Positions 7,554 to 16,441 of a stretch of DNA of 64,000 nucleotides are shown here, in pieces. The notes beneath the pieces are model-generated. The model was not told the origin of the DNA. It was given only the letters and a program-made list of their open reading frames with translations, and searched no databases. The position numbers and the translations under genes are program-made. Source of the stretch: Sphingobium baderi (GTDB lineage Bacteria; Pseudomonadota; Alphaproteobacteria; Sphingomonadales; Sphingomonadaceae); NCBI RefSeq assembly GCF_001456115.1, contig NZ_CP013264.1, positions 2,808,501-2,872,500 of the forward strand, written 5' to 3'. The stretch's first letter is position 1, and each line of letters begins with the position of its first letter.

Positions 7554-9782
7554 TCAGGGGGCTGCACTTTCCGGCTTCCCGCCGCGCCGGTCTAGAAAAT
7601 CCTCGATCGTGCGCCACAGGTGGACGCTGACGCCGGAACCGCCGACGCGATGGGTCTGGCCAGGATAGGCCATCATCTCGAACGGAATACCTGCGCGCTG
7701 CATCTTCGCCACGATCGCGGTGGCGTTGTCGAACACGACATTATCGTCCGACATGCCGTGGATCAGGAGCAGGGGGTCCTTGATTTTCACGGAATCGTCA
7801 ACCGCATCGGATGCCGGGTAGGCGCTGGGCTTGTCTTGCGGCTTGCCCAGATAGCGTTCGGTATAGTGGGTGTCGTAAAGCTCCCACTTCGTGACCGGTG
7901 CGCCCGCGATGGCGGCGGAAAAGACGCCGGGAGCCTTTTCCAGCAGCTTCAACGACATATAGCCGCCATAGGACCAACCATAGGTCGCGATCCGGTGCGG
8001 GTCGACATAGGGCTGGTTCTTCAGCCATTCCACGCCTTTCAGTTGATCGTCCACCTCGACCGTGCCCATGGCGCGGAAGATATGATCCTCGAACGCCTTG
8101 CCGCGATCGGGCGTGCCGCGGTTGTCGATGGCGAAGACGACCCAGCCCTTGCTCACCAGATATTGGTAAATCGGCGCGCCCCACTGGTTCGTCACCTGTC
8201 GGCCGCCGCCAGGGCCGCCATAATGTAGCATGAAGACGGGGTAGCGTTTGCCCGGTTCCAGCGGTGGGGTCATGATGCGGACGTGCAGCGTGGTGCCGTC
8301 CCCGGCTTTCAGGGTATAGAAGCGCGTCTTTGCATGGTCGGCGAGATAAGGGGCGTAGGGATGTTCGCCCCGGATCGCGTTTTCCTCCAGCCATTGCAGT
8401 TGTTTGCCATTCGCGTCGGCGAGATAAACCTGCTTGGGCTGGTCCGTATTGCTGCGGGAGACGACGATCCGGCTCGCCTTGCCATCCATGACAGCATCGT
8501 TCCACCAGCCATTCCGGGTGAGTTGGCGGAGTGGTCCCGCTTTGTCGATGGGGGCGACATAGACCTGCTGCTCCAGCGGAGTTTCGCGGTTGGCGGTGAA
8601 GTAGACAAGCCCTTTCGACTCATCGACCCCAATAATGTCGCGGACTTCCCAGTCACCACTGGTGAGGGGCGTCCATTGGCTGTCACGGATGTGATAGAGA
8701 TGGCCATGGCCGGTCTTTTCCGACCACCAGAGGAAGCTGCCGTCGCTTAGCGGTGTGAAATTGTTGGAAAGATTGATCCAGCTTTTGGCGATTTCGGTGA
8801 GGACGACCTTCGCCTTGCCCGTCCTTGGATCGACGGCGAGGAGGTCCAGGCGTGTCTGATCGCGGTTTTCCCGCTGGACGTAGAGGGTTTTGCCATCCTT
8901 CGACCAGTCCACGCGGGCGAGATAAATGTCGCGATCGGGACCAAGGTCTACTTTAGTCTGACGGGTGCCGTCGGGCCTCATAATGTAGAGGTCGACAAGG
9001 GCATTGGCGGTGCCTGCGGCGGGGTAGCGTTGCTGGTAGACCTTCGTGCCCTCTCCGCCGATGGCGGTGCGGGTGACGATACCGACCGGGCTTTCATCCA
9101 CCCGGGCGACGGCGATATGGGCTTCATCGGGCGCCCACCAATAGCCGGTGCGGCGATCCATTTCCTCCTGCGCGACGAATTCGGCGACGCCCCAGGTCAG
9201 CATGTCGCTGGCGTCGTTCGTAAGCTGCCGGGCTTTGCCATCTATGGGCTGAACGAAGAAATTACCCTCTCGGACATAGGAGACATAGCCGCCCTTGGGG
9301 CTGACGATACCGTTCAACTCACCTTCGGGCGTGTCGGTGAGGCGGGTGACTTTTCCGTCCAGTGCGGCAAGGTAGAGATCGCCGTCCACAGGGACCAGGA
9401 TATTCCTGCCATCAGGCGCCCAGTCATAGGTCGCTATGCCGGAGCTGCCCGCAACGGAGCGGTCGCGTTCCCGCTGCATCTTTTCGGCTTCGGAAAGATC
9501 TGCTCCGGTTCCGGCCTTCTTCGAATCGACCAGCATCCGCTGCGCGCCCGTGGCCGTATCGACAGCCCAGAGATCGAGGCGATCTTTCTCATCTTCACGG
9601 GGCTTGAGCAGGGTGACGAGCTTTCCGTCAGGGGAAAGTTTCAGCGCACGGGGCTGGGGGCCGGAAAGGTCCGGGCTGGCGAAAACCCGCTCCAGCGTCA
9701 GCTTTCCCTGCGCCATGGCCGGGAGAGCCGGAACAGCCAACAGGGCCACGAGCGCGGTAGAGCGGGAGAGTTTGGAGGGCAT
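7554..9782 (-). CDS. Dipeptidyl-peptidase IV-like S9 peptidase, exported
   Basis: About 742 residues. The signal peptide (LSRSTALVALLAVPALPAMAQ) directs it to the periplasm. An N-terminal eight-bladed propeller region (about 40-480, DPPIV N-terminal type, with the EEMDRRTGYWW motif that binds the peptide amino end) precedes an alpha/beta-hydrolase domain. The catalytic Ser604 is in GWSYGGY, the Asp is in HGMSDDNV (679/680) and His711 is in QTHRV. It should release N-terminal dipeptides, preferring proline at position two. AAAGGA spacing favours the second of two close ATGs (9780-9782 over 9786-9788). A peptidase role alongside the M2 enzyme at 13.4 kb is inferred. Confidence 0.93.
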   Translation of the reverse strand: MPSKLSRSTALVALLAVPALPAMAQGKLTLERVFASPDLSGPQPRALKLSPDGKLVTLLKPREDEKDRLDLWAVDTATGAQRMLVDSKKAGTGADLSEAEKMQRERDRSVAGSSGIATYDWAPDGRNILVPVDGDLYLAALDGKVTRLTDTPEGELNGIVSPKGGYVSYVREGNFFVQPIDGKARQLTNDASDMLTWGVAEFVAQEEMDRRTGYWWAPDEAHIAVARVDESPVGIVTRTAIGGEGTKVYQQRYPAAGTANALVDLYIMRPDGTRQTKVDLGPDRDIYLARVDWSKDGKTLYVQRENRDQTRLDLLAVDPRTGKAKVVLTEIAKSWINLSNNFTPLSDGSFLWWSEKTGHGHLYHIRDSQWTPLTSGDWEVRDIIGVDESKGLVYFTANRETPLEQQVYVAPIDKAGPLRQLTRNGWWNDAVMDGKASRIVVSRSNTDQPKQVYLADANGKQLQWLEENAIRGEHPYAPYLADHAKTRFYTLKAGDGTTLHVRIMTPPLEPGKRYPVFMLHYGGPGGGRQVTNQWGAPIYQYLVSKGWVVFAIDNRGTPDRGKAFEDHIFRAMGTVEVDDQLKGVEWLKNQPYVDPHRIATYGWSYGGYMSLKLLEKAPGVFSAAIAGAPVTKWELYDTHYTERYLGKPQDKPSAYPASDAVDDSVKIKDPLLLIHGMSDDNVVFDNATAIVAKMQRAGIPFEMMAYPGQTHRVGGSGVSVHLWRTIEDFLDRRGGKPESAAP

Positions 9783-9885
9783 CGTCATCCTTTCGCCTTG
9801 GCGCCCTCGCGCGGCCGCCAGATCAGGCGCACAGAATTAGCGTGCGTTGGATGAAAAGATCAATGCCGGGAAATATTATGTCCAG

Positions 9886-9905
9886 CCATGGCGGCAAGGC
9901 CATGG
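9886..9905 (-). terminator. Hairpin at the 3' end of tRNA-Val
   Basis: CCATGGC (9886-9892) and GCCATGG (9899-9905) form a 7-bp stem with a 6-nt loop, overlapping the encoded CCA end of the tRNA. It could act as a terminator or precursor-processing structure. No clean T-run follows. Confidence 0.4.
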
Positions 9906-9977
9906 TGGGCGCGACAGGGATTGAACCTGTGACCCCACCCGTGTGAAGGGTGTGCTCTACCGCTGAGCTACGCGCCC
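9903..9977 (-). tRNA. tRNA-Val (anticodon CAC)
   Basis: Read on the minus strand it begins GGGCGCGTAGCTCAGCGG and ends with a 7-bp acceptor match, discriminator A and genome-encoded CCA. The D-arm GTAGCTCAGCGGTAGAGC, anticodon stem with loop TTCACAC (anticodon CAC) and T-arm GGTTCAATCC are all present. A consensus TTGACA -35 lies upstream on the minus strand (10016-10021), though the matching -10 is weak. Confidence 0.96.
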
Positions 9978-10114
9978 GCTGAGGGAGGTGGGCCATTGGC
10001 ATCCGTGGCGCAGCCTGTCAAGCAGGTGCGACGGGGCAAATTCACAAAATGGGTTTATGCCTCGCGCTTCTCGGCGCTATAGTCGGTCCGTTATCGAAAA
10101 GGAGTGTTTATTCC

Positions 10115-10243
10115 ATGCGCCAAACCGCTGCCCTTGTGATTGCCGGGCTTCTTCTTTCCGCCCTGGCCGCCTGCAATACGGTCAAGGGGGCTGGCCGGGA
10201 TATCGAATCCGTCGGCAGAGCTGGTGAAAAGGTCATCAACTGA
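10115..10243 (+). CDS. Entericidin A/B family small lipoprotein
   Basis: 42 residues. A lipoprotein signal (MRQTAALVIAGLLLSALAAC) ends in the lipobox LAAC. The mature part is only NTVKGAGRDIESVGRAGEKVIN, with the NTxxGxGxDIxxxG pattern of entericidins. These are small membrane lipoproteins, some linked to stress and programmed lysis in enterobacteria; their role in alphaproteobacteria is poorly known. AAGGAG lies upstream at slightly long spacing. A TATAGT -10-like hexamer at 10078-10083 fits a stress or housekeeping promoter just downstream of the tRNA. The upstream in-frame ATG at 10049 is rejected because the lipoprotein signal starts at 10115. Confidence 0.85.
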   Translation: MRQTAALVIAGLLLSALAACNTVKGAGRDIESVGRAGEKVIN

Positions 10244-10273
10244 CCGGGACGGGATGTCGGATCATTCCCTGAC

Positions 10274-10462
10274 TTATTGAAGGACGCGGCCGGCGACGGG
10301 CGCGTCCTTGAGCAAGCGGACGCCATCGCAATCGGGTTCCCCGCAGTCGCATGATTCGACAGTGTAGCGATTGCCGCACATCACCAGCACATCCTGGTCG
10401 AAGGAATAGTTGGAAATTCCCGCGCGCTCGACCTTTTCACGAGCTCTGGCCTTGAGGGACAT
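10274..10462 (-). CDS. Small four-cysteine protein of unknown function
   Basis: 62 residues, not a family I recognise. It begins MSLKARAREKVERAG, a short basic helix, then a compact domain with Cys29, Cys38, Cys40 and Cys45 (pattern C-x8-C-x-C-x4-C, including the segment SCDCGEPDCDG). Four closely spaced cysteines among acidic residues suggest a bound zinc ion or redox-active pair; this is inference. AAAGGA at good spacing supports the start. It is divergent from hslV (150-nt gap) and convergent with the entericidin gene. An unspliced, complete small gene rather than a fragment, because codon use and ribosome site look normal. Confidence 0.65.
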   Translation of the reverse strand: MSLKARAREKVERAGISNYSFDQDVLVMCGNRYTVESCDCGEPDCDGVRLLKDAPVAGRVLQ

Positions 10463-10612
10463 GCACGTCCTTTCCGTGTTGCTGCGATGCACAATGCCAG
10501 AGTCGCAGGGCTTGTTCCAGTGGCCCGCGGGGGATCGTCTCCAAAATGACACAATTGGACGCCTGCCGGGCGATGCTTGCATGGCTGCGTTCTTCATCCC
10601 ATATGCCGGGCC

Positions 10613-11179
10613 ATGAACGACCAACGCAGTCATTCCATGCCGGTATGGCATGGCACCACCATCATGTCCGTCCGCAAGAATGGCAAAGTCGTCGTGGCCG
10701 GCGACGGACAGGTTTCCATGGGCCAGACGGTGATGAAGCCCAATGCCCGCAAGGTCCGCCGCTTGCATGACGGGTCGGTGATCGGCGGCTTTGCCGGAGC
10801 CACGGCGGATGCCTTCACCCTGTTCGAGCGGTTGGAGGCGAAACTGGAGCGGCATAACGGCCAGCTTATGCGCGCGGCCGTCGAACTGGCGAAGGATTGG
10901 CGGACGGATAAATATCTTCGTAACCTCGAAGCGATGATGATCGTCGCGGACAAGGATGTCACTTTGATCCTGACGGGCAATGGCGACGTGCTGGAACCAT
11001 TGAACGGCGTGGCGGCGATCGGGTCGGGCGGGAATTACGCTCTGGCGGCGGCGCGGGCGCTGGTGGATTATGAAGAGGACGCCGAAGTCCTTGCCCGCAA
11101 GGCAATGGCGGTTGCCGCCGACATCTGCGTCTACACCAACGACCAATTGACCATCGAAGAACTGGCGAGCGCAACCTGA
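10613..11179 (+). CDS. hslV: ATP-dependent protease peptidase subunit HslV
   Basis: 188 residues. HslV forms the double-hexamer proteolytic core of the HslVU (ClpQY) heat-shock protease in the cytosol. The catalytic threonine is Thr15 in [10 protein letters not shown], so 14 residues must be removed to expose it; enterobacterial HslV loses only the initial Met. Family segments [31 protein letters not shown] and [16 protein letters not shown] are intact. hslU follows 41 nt downstream, so the two are co-transcribed. An in-frame ATG at residue 9 is an alternative start giving a shorter propeptide. Confidence 0.95.
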   Translation: MNDQRSHSMPVWHGTTIMSVRKNGKVVVAGDGQVSMGQTVMKPNARKVRRLHDGSVIGGFAGATADAFTLFERLEAKLERHNGQLMRAAVELAKDWRTDKYLRNLEAMMIVADKDVTLILTGNGDVLEPLNGVAAIGSGGNYALAAARALVDYEEDAEVLARKAMAVAADICVYTNDQLTIEELASAT

Positions 11180-11220
11180 CGCTTGCCGCCCTGTCTTTCT
11201 GCGGATTTCAAGACACGATC

Positions 11221-12522
11221 ATGAACGACAACCTTACCCCCAAAGCCATTGTTTCGGCGCTCGACGCGCATATCATCGGACAGGCGGACGCCAAGCGCGC
11301 AGTCGCCGTGGCGCTGCGTAACCGCTGGCGACGCCAGCGCCTGCCCGCTGACCTGCGTGATGAGGTGACGCCCAAGAACATCCTGATGATCGGCCCCACC
11401 GGCTGCGGCAAGACGGAGATCAGCCGACGCCTCGCGAAGCTGGCCGATGCGCCCTTCGTCAAGGTGGAGGCGACCAAGTTCACCGAGGTCGGCTATGTCG
11501 GTCGCGACGTCGAGCAGATCGTGCGCGATCTTGTCGAGGAAGCGGTGCGACTGGAACGCGACCGCCGCAGGGAAGCCGTGCGGGAGGCGGCGTCGGAGGC
11601 GGCGATGCAGCGGTTGCTGGACGCGCTCACCGGCAAGGAAGCGAGCGAAGCCACGCGTCTGTCCTTCCGTCAGCGGATCGAAAGCCACCAGATGAATGAT
11701 GTGGAGGTGGAAGTGGAAGTCGCCGAGGCTCCCTCCATGCCCATGGAAATCCCCGGCATGGGTGGTCAGGTCGGCATGATAAACCTGTCCGACATGATGT
11801 CGAAGGCGTTTGGCCAGCAGCAGAAGAAGCGCCGCAAAATGCGCGTTGCCGACGCCTGGGACAAGCTGGTCGAGGAAGAACAGGACAAGAGGCTCGATCA
11901 GGACGATGTCGCTCGCGTCGCCATTGCAAGCGCGGAGCAGAACGGCATCGTTTTCCTCGACGAGATCGACAAGATCGCCGTCAGTGACGTGCGAGGCGGA
12001 TCGGTAAGCCGCGAAGGCGTGCAACGCGACCTGCTGCCACTGATCGAGGGCACCACGGTTTCGACCAAATATGGGCCGCTTAAGACCGATCATATCCTCT
12101 TCATCGCATCGGGTGCCTTCCATGTGGCAAAGCCCAGCGACCTTCTGCCCGAATTGCAGGGGCGTTTGCCAATCCGCGTGGAATTGAAGGCGTTGACCGA
12201 GGATGACTTCGTGGCGATCCTGTCGGACACGAAGGCCAGCCTCGCGGCGCAGTATCGGGCGCTGCTGGCGACGGAAGGCGTCACCATCGATCTGACCCCC
12301 GATGGCATACGCGCCGTCGCGCGCATCGCGGCGGAAGTAAACGGCGAAGTGGAGAATATCGGAGCGCGCCGTTTGCAGACGGTCATGGAAAAGCTGCTGG
12401 AAGATGTGAGCTTTGAAGCGGAGGACCGGCAGGGCGAAACGCTGGTCATCAATCAAGCCTATGTCGAAGGGCAATTGAGCAGCATCGCGCGGGACACGGA
12501 TCTCAGCAAATATGTGCTTTAA
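11221..12522 (+). CDS. hslU: ATP-dependent protease ATPase subunit HslU
   Basis: 433 residues, the usual length. HslU is the AAA+ unfoldase ring that feeds substrates to HslV. Walker A is GPTGCGKT (58-65), the GYVGRDVE pore motif follows shortly, the central I-domain spans roughly 110-230, and Walker B is in [12 protein letters not shown]. The C-terminus ends [11 protein letters not shown], the conserved tail that docks into HslV. The gene lies directly downstream of hslV. The antisense frame of 485 codons over the same DNA is a GC-driven shadow. Confidence 0.97.
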   Translation: MNDNLTPKAIVSALDAHIIGQADAKRAVAVALRNRWRRQRLPADLRDEVTPKNILMIGPTGCGKTEISRRLAKLADAPFVKVEATKFTEVGYVGRDVEQIVRDLVEEAVRLERDRRREAVREAASEAAMQRLLDALTGKEASEATRLSFRQRIESHQMNDVEVEVEVAEAPSMPMEIPGMGGQVGMINLSDMMSKAFGQQQKKRRKMRVADAWDKLVEEEQDKRLDQDDVARVAIASAEQNGIVFLDEIDKIAVSDVRGGSVSREGVQRDLLPLIEGTTVSTKYGPLKTDHILFIASGAFHVAKPSDLLPELQGRLPIRVELKALTEDDFVAILSDTKASLAAQYRALLATEGVTIDLTPDGIRAVARIAAEVNGEVENIGARRLQTVMEKLLEDVSFEAEDRQGETLVINQAYVEGQLSSIARDTDLSKYVL

Positions 12523-12593
12523 GGGCCGTGCGGGGATGGCGGTCGCTTTCTCGACACGGAGCGCCCTTCCTTTTGCTGCCACCGTCATGAAGG

Positions 12594-13364
12594 ATGCAGG
12601 CCGTGAATGAAGCGGGAATCGAAACGTTGGAGATCAAGGGTTTCGATGGCCTGCCCATTGCTGTGCATGTAATGGGCGAAGGACGCGACGTGGTGCTGAT
12701 CCACGGTTATTTTTCCAACGCCTACACCAATTGGATACGCTATGGCCACGCGGCGAAGCTGGTGGAGCATGGCTTCCGCGTCATCATGCCGGACCTGAGA
12801 GGGCATGGCGAAAGCGGAAAGCCCCACGATGTCGAGGCCTATCCCGCCGATGCCCTGATGCAGGACGGTTTTGCCCTGGTGGAGCAGTTGGGCCTTACCG
12901 ATTTTGATCTGGGCGGCTATTCGCTGGGCGCGCGCACCGCGGTTCGCATGGTGGTGAACGGAGCCGCGCCGCGCCGCCTGATCGTGGCGGGCATGGGCGT
13001 GGAAGGACTGGTCGATACCCATGGCAAGGGTGGCTATTACCGCAATGTGCTCACCAATCTCGGCACGTTCGAGCGCGGCACGTCCGAATGGATGACCGAA
13101 GCCTTCCTCAAGACGACCAAGGGCGATCCGGTCGCTCTGCTGCACATATTGAAAACTTTCGTGGATACGGAACGGGAGGCGTTAGCTTCCATTGTCCAGC
13201 CCACCGCCGTCATCTGCGGCCAGGAAGATCAGGATAATGGCAGTGCTTTAGCTTTGGCCGAAGCGTTGCCGGATGGACGTTATATCGAGATTCCCGGCAA
13301 TCATATGAATGCCGTCACGCGTAAGGAACTAGGACAGGCCATGACGGATTTCCTGTCCGCTTGA
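12594..13364 (+). CDS. Alpha/beta-hydrolase family protein
   Basis: 256 residues. The oxyanion-side motif HGYFSN is at 37-42, PDLRGHG near 66-72 and the nucleophile Ser110 in GGYSLG; the catalytic Asp is likely in CGQEDQDN and the His in PGNHMNAV. No signal peptide is seen, so it is probably cytosolic. It belongs to the large esterase/lipase/epoxide-hydrolase superfamily and the substrate cannot be predicted. A GTG at 12603 is an alternative start with a better-placed AGG. It lies 71 nt downstream of hslU and may share that transcript. Confidence 0.8.
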   Translation: MQAVNEAGIETLEIKGFDGLPIAVHVMGEGRDVVLIHGYFSNAYTNWIRYGHAAKLVEHGFRVIMPDLRGHGESGKPHDVEAYPADALMQDGFALVEQLGLTDFDLGGYSLGARTAVRMVVNGAAPRRLIVAGMGVEGLVDTHGKGGYYRNVLTNLGTFERGTSEWMTEAFLKTTKGDPVALLHILKTFVDTEREALASIVQPTAVICGQEDQDNGSALALAEALPDGRYIEIPGNHMNAVTRKELGQAMTDFLSA

Positions 13365-13423
13365 CTGTATCGCTTCGCTAAGTCACTTTGGCCCCATAGA
13401 GACATCTGCAAGGGGCTGTTTCC

Positions 13424-15238
13424 ATGAAAATGCTTGCTTCCATGGCCGTGCTTTCGGCCGCGCTCGTCGTTTCCCCGGCCGTGGCCCAGCAGGAGACGAC
13501 GCCTCCGGCCACCAACGCCAACGCTTTCCTCGAAAAGGCGGAAAAGGCGATGTTCGATCAGTCATTGGTTCAAAACCATGCGGACTGGATCAATGCCACC
13601 TACATCAATGACGATAGCGACGCGCTGGCCGCTTATTTCGGGGCGATCCGCACGCGAATGACAGTGGACTATGCGCTGGAGGCGGCGAAATTCGCGGACG
13701 CGCCGGGGCTGAGCGCGGAAACGAAGCGGCGACTGCTGATGCTGCGGACCGCACTGACATTGCCTGCTCCGACGACGTCGGGGGCGGCGGATGAGTTGAA
13801 CAGCCTCGCGACCAGCCTGCAATCGGCTTATGGCAAGGGAAAAGGGACTTTACGCGGCCAGCCCATCAACGGCAGCGATATCGAAGCCGCCATGGGCACC
13901 AGTCGCAACCCCGATGAACTCAAGGAAATGTGGGTGAGTTGGCACGACAATGTCGGCGCGCCGATGCGGCAGGATTATACGGAGCTGGTTTCTATCGCCA
14001 ATGCCGGAGCGAAAGAACTGGGCTTTGCCGATACGGGAGCTATGTGGCGATCCAAATATGACATGCCGGCCGATGATTTCGCCAAGCTGACCGACAGGAT
14101 ATGGGCGGAAGTGAAGCCGCTCTATAACGATCTGCATTGCTACACCCGCACCAAGCTCAACGAGAAATATGGCAATCCGGTGCAGCCCGACAACGGGCCG
14201 ATCCGCGCCGACCTATTGGGCAATATGTGGGCGCAGGAATGGGGCAATATCTATGACATTGTTGCGCCCAAGGGCATTGGCGACCTTGGCTATGACATTG
14301 GCGACTTGCTGACGGCCAGGGGATATGATCCGATAAAGATGGTGAAGGCGGGCGAAGGCTTTTACAGTTCGCTGGGATTCAAGCCGCTGCCGCAGACATT
14401 CTGGGACCGCTCGCAGATCGTAAAGCCGCGGGACCGCGACGTGGTGTGTCATGCTTCGGCATGGGATCTCGATAATAAGGACGACATCCGGATCAAGATG
14501 TGCACAAAGGTCAACAGCGACGATTTCGTGACTATCCATCATGAACTGGGCCATAACTATTATCAGCGCGCCTATCAGAACCATCCTTACCTGTATCTGG
14601 ATGGCGCCAATGACGGCTTCCATGAGGCGATTGGGGATTTCGTCGCGCTGTCGATCACGCCGGATTATCTGGTGAAGATCGGGCTGCTCGATGCAACAAA
14701 GGTGCCGGGCCCGGACAAGGATATGGGGCTGCTGCTGCGGCAGGCGATGGACAAGGTAGCCTTCCTGCCCTTTGGCCTGCTGATCGACAAGTGGCGCTGG
14801 GGCGTGTTCGACGGGACCATCGCGCCGGATCATTATGAACAGGCGTGGAACGATCTGCGCCGCCAGTATCAGGGCATCGTCCCGCCGGTGTCCCGCGATG
14901 AGACGGCGTTCGATCCCGGCGCCAAATTTCATATCCCCGGCAATACGCCCTATACACGGTATTTCCTGGCGCGCGTCCTTCAGTTCCAATTCTATGAGAC
15001 AGCGTGCAGGCAAGCCGGATGGAAAGGGCCGCTCCATCGCTGTTCTTTTTATGGAAACAAGGCAGTAGGGCAGAAACTTAACACTATGCTCGAAATGGGG
15101 GCTTCCAAGCCATGGCCGGATGCGTTGCAGGCTTTCACCGGTCAGCGGGATATATCAGGCAAAGCGTTGCTCGCATATTTTGCGCCTTTGCAGAAATGGT
15201 TGCAGGAACAAAATAAAGGAAAGTCTTGCGGCTGGTAA
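13424..15238 (+). CDS. M2 family zinc metallopeptidase (peptidyl-dipeptidase A-like), exported
   Basis: 604 residues. A signal peptide (MKMLASMAVLSAALVVSPAVA) leads to the periplasm. The zinc site HEXXH is His373-Glu374-His377 (within HHELGH), with the third ligand Glu401 in FHEAIGDF, at the spacing of angiotensin-converting-enzyme homologues. Such enzymes remove C-terminal dipeptides. The substrate-binding motif GANDGFHEA and the late PGNTPYTRYFLAR are also M2 features. A good ribosome site (AAGGGG) precedes the ATG. With the DPPIV-like enzyme at 7.5 kb it gives the cell dipeptide release from both peptide ends. Confidence 0.95.
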   Translation: MKMLASMAVLSAALVVSPAVAQQETTPPATNANAFLEKAEKAMFDQSLVQNHADWINATYINDDSDALAAYFGAIRTRMTVDYALEAAKFADAPGLSAETKRRLLMLRTALTLPAPTTSGAADELNSLATSLQSAYGKGKGTLRGQPINGSDIEAAMGTSRNPDELKEMWVSWHDNVGAPMRQDYTELVSIANAGAKELGFADTGAMWRSKYDMPADDFAKLTDRIWAEVKPLYNDLHCYTRTKLNEKYGNPVQPDNGPIRADLLGNMWAQEWGNIYDIVAPKGIGDLGYDIGDLLTARGYDPIKMVKAGEGFYSSLGFKPLPQTFWDRSQIVKPRDRDVVCHASAWDLDNKDDIRIKMCTKVNSDDFVTIHHELGHNYYQRAYQNHPYLYLDGANDGFHEAIGDFVALSITPDYLVKIGLLDATKVPGPDKDMGLLLRQAMDKVAFLPFGLLIDKWRWGVFDGTIAPDHYEQAWNDLRRQYQGIVPPVSRDETAFDPGAKFHIPGNTPYTRYFLARVLQFQFYETACRQAGWKGPLHRCSFYGNKAVGQKLNTMLEMGASKPWPDALQAFTGQRDISGKALLAYFAPLQKWLQEQNKGKSCGW

Positions 15239-15270
15239 TCGTAAAGTAAAGGCATTAATGGGTAGGACCT

Positions 15271-16419
15271 GTGAACCCTGCCATCATTCTCCTTGCCCTG
15301 CTTTTCTTCACCAGTGCGATTATGGCAATCGCTATGGGGATCGCCTGGACGCAATTCGGTCGCCATCGCCATGTGCGAAGCTGGGCGATCGCTTATTGCA
15401 TATCGGTCGTTCAATGGGCGCTGAACGGCGCTGGACTGTATTTTGGCAGCCCATTGTTGATCAGTATGACGGCGCTGGCAATCATGGCCAGCGCCACCTT
15501 CACCTTTATCGGCGTTCGGCAGCGGGCGGGGAGAGCAGTTCCCTGGCGGTGGCTGCTTGTGCCGATCATTCCGTGTGCGATCGTGGGGGTTTATGCGGCT
15601 TTGACAAGAAATGGACCGCTACAGGGGATGGCGATCCCCGGATATGCCGGCATCATGATGCTGAGCTCGGCTGCCGCGCTGTGGCCACGGGGCCGCCGCT
15701 TCAGCGCGCCGGAAATGGCTTTCTTCGCCCTGCTGTTGCTGTTCGCTGTCTTTGAAGCTTGTCTGGCGACCAGCGCGGGCCTGAACTGGGGAGGACAGCA
15801 AGACGCCATGGACAGCTACCGGGTGATCATGGCGTTAGGCTTACCATCAATCTACGTAGGCACCTGCGTTTCGGCCGTGCTCGTCGTCGCGGGGGACCTG
15901 GCCCATGAACTGCGCCTCAGGATGCAGCGCGATGTGCTGACCGATGCGCTCAACCGCCTGGGCCTGGAGGCAGCTACCGCGCGCGCAATTGCCAATGCCA
16001 AGCGGCATGGTCGTCCGCTGACACTGGTCATTTGCGATTTGGATGGCTTCAAGGCGCTGAATGACAACCATGGTCATATTGCGGGAGACGCGGCCCTGCG
16101 GAGTTTCGTCCAACTGGTGACAGCGACGATCCGGCGAGGGGATATTGTGGGCCGCCTGGGTGGCGACGAATTCGGGTTACTTCTGGTGGACAGCGATTCC
16201 ACCTCGGCCGCTGACGTCATGGAGCGCATTCGCATGGAGATTGGCTGCATGGCATTGCCGCAAGCGCCGCAGGTGAAATTGCAGGCCAGCTTTGGTATCG
16301 CGGACCTGCATGAAAAGGACGAATGTCTGGACGATATGGTCGCGCGCGCCGATAGCGCGCTCTATCGGGCCAAGAAGGACGGCAAGGATCGGGTCCGCAT
16401 CTGGCGTGCAGCCGCCTAA
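15271..16419 (+). CDS. Membrane-bound diguanylate cyclase (GGDEF)
   Basis: 382 residues, GTG start. The N-terminal half contains about six hydrophobic segments (from NPAIILLALLFFTSAIMAIA to GLPSIYVGTCVSAVLVVAG, about residues 2-210), followed by a GGDEF domain. The active-site motif GGDEF is at 297-301, with an RxxD allosteric I-site (RRGD, 288-291) exactly five residues before it. It should therefore make cyclic-di-GMP and be product-inhibited. The membrane region could sense a small ligand, but I do not recognise it as a named sensor domain. Only 6 nt separate its stop from that of the convergent AMP nucleosidase gene. Confidence 0.92.
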   Translation: MNPAIILLALLFFTSAIMAIAMGIAWTQFGRHRHVRSWAIAYCISVVQWALNGAGLYFGSPLLISMTALAIMASATFTFIGVRQRAGRAVPWRWLLVPIIPCAIVGVYAALTRNGPLQGMAIPGYAGIMMLSSAAALWPRGRRFSAPEMAFFALLLLFAVFEACLATSAGLNWGGQQDAMDSYRVIMALGLPSIYVGTCVSAVLVVAGDLAHELRLRMQRDVLTDALNRLGLEAATARAIANAKRHGRPLTLVICDLDGFKALNDNHGHIAGDAALRSFVQLVTATIRRGDIVGRLGGDEFGLLLVDSDSTSAADVMERIRMEIGCMALPQAPQVKLQASFGIADLHEKDECLDDMVARADSALYRAKKDGKDRVRIWRAAA

Positions 16420-16441
16420 CTCCGATCAACGGAAGGGCGGC
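16411..16441. terminator. Hairpin spanning two convergent stop codons
   Basis: GCCGCC (16411-16416) pairs with GGCGGC (16436-16441), and TCCG/CGGA pair inside the loop. The structure covers both stop codons of the diguanylate cyclase and AMP nucleosidase genes and could terminate in both directions. Confidence 0.4.

Noticed and set aside
9886..10021. tRNA-Val as an attachment site for an integrated element
   Set aside because: No integrase, no direct repeat of the tRNA 3' end and no composition change nearby.
11131..12588. Leftward open frame of 485 codons
   Set aside because: It is the exact antisense of hslU, whose motifs are unmistakable; no domain is recognisable in the mirror frame.
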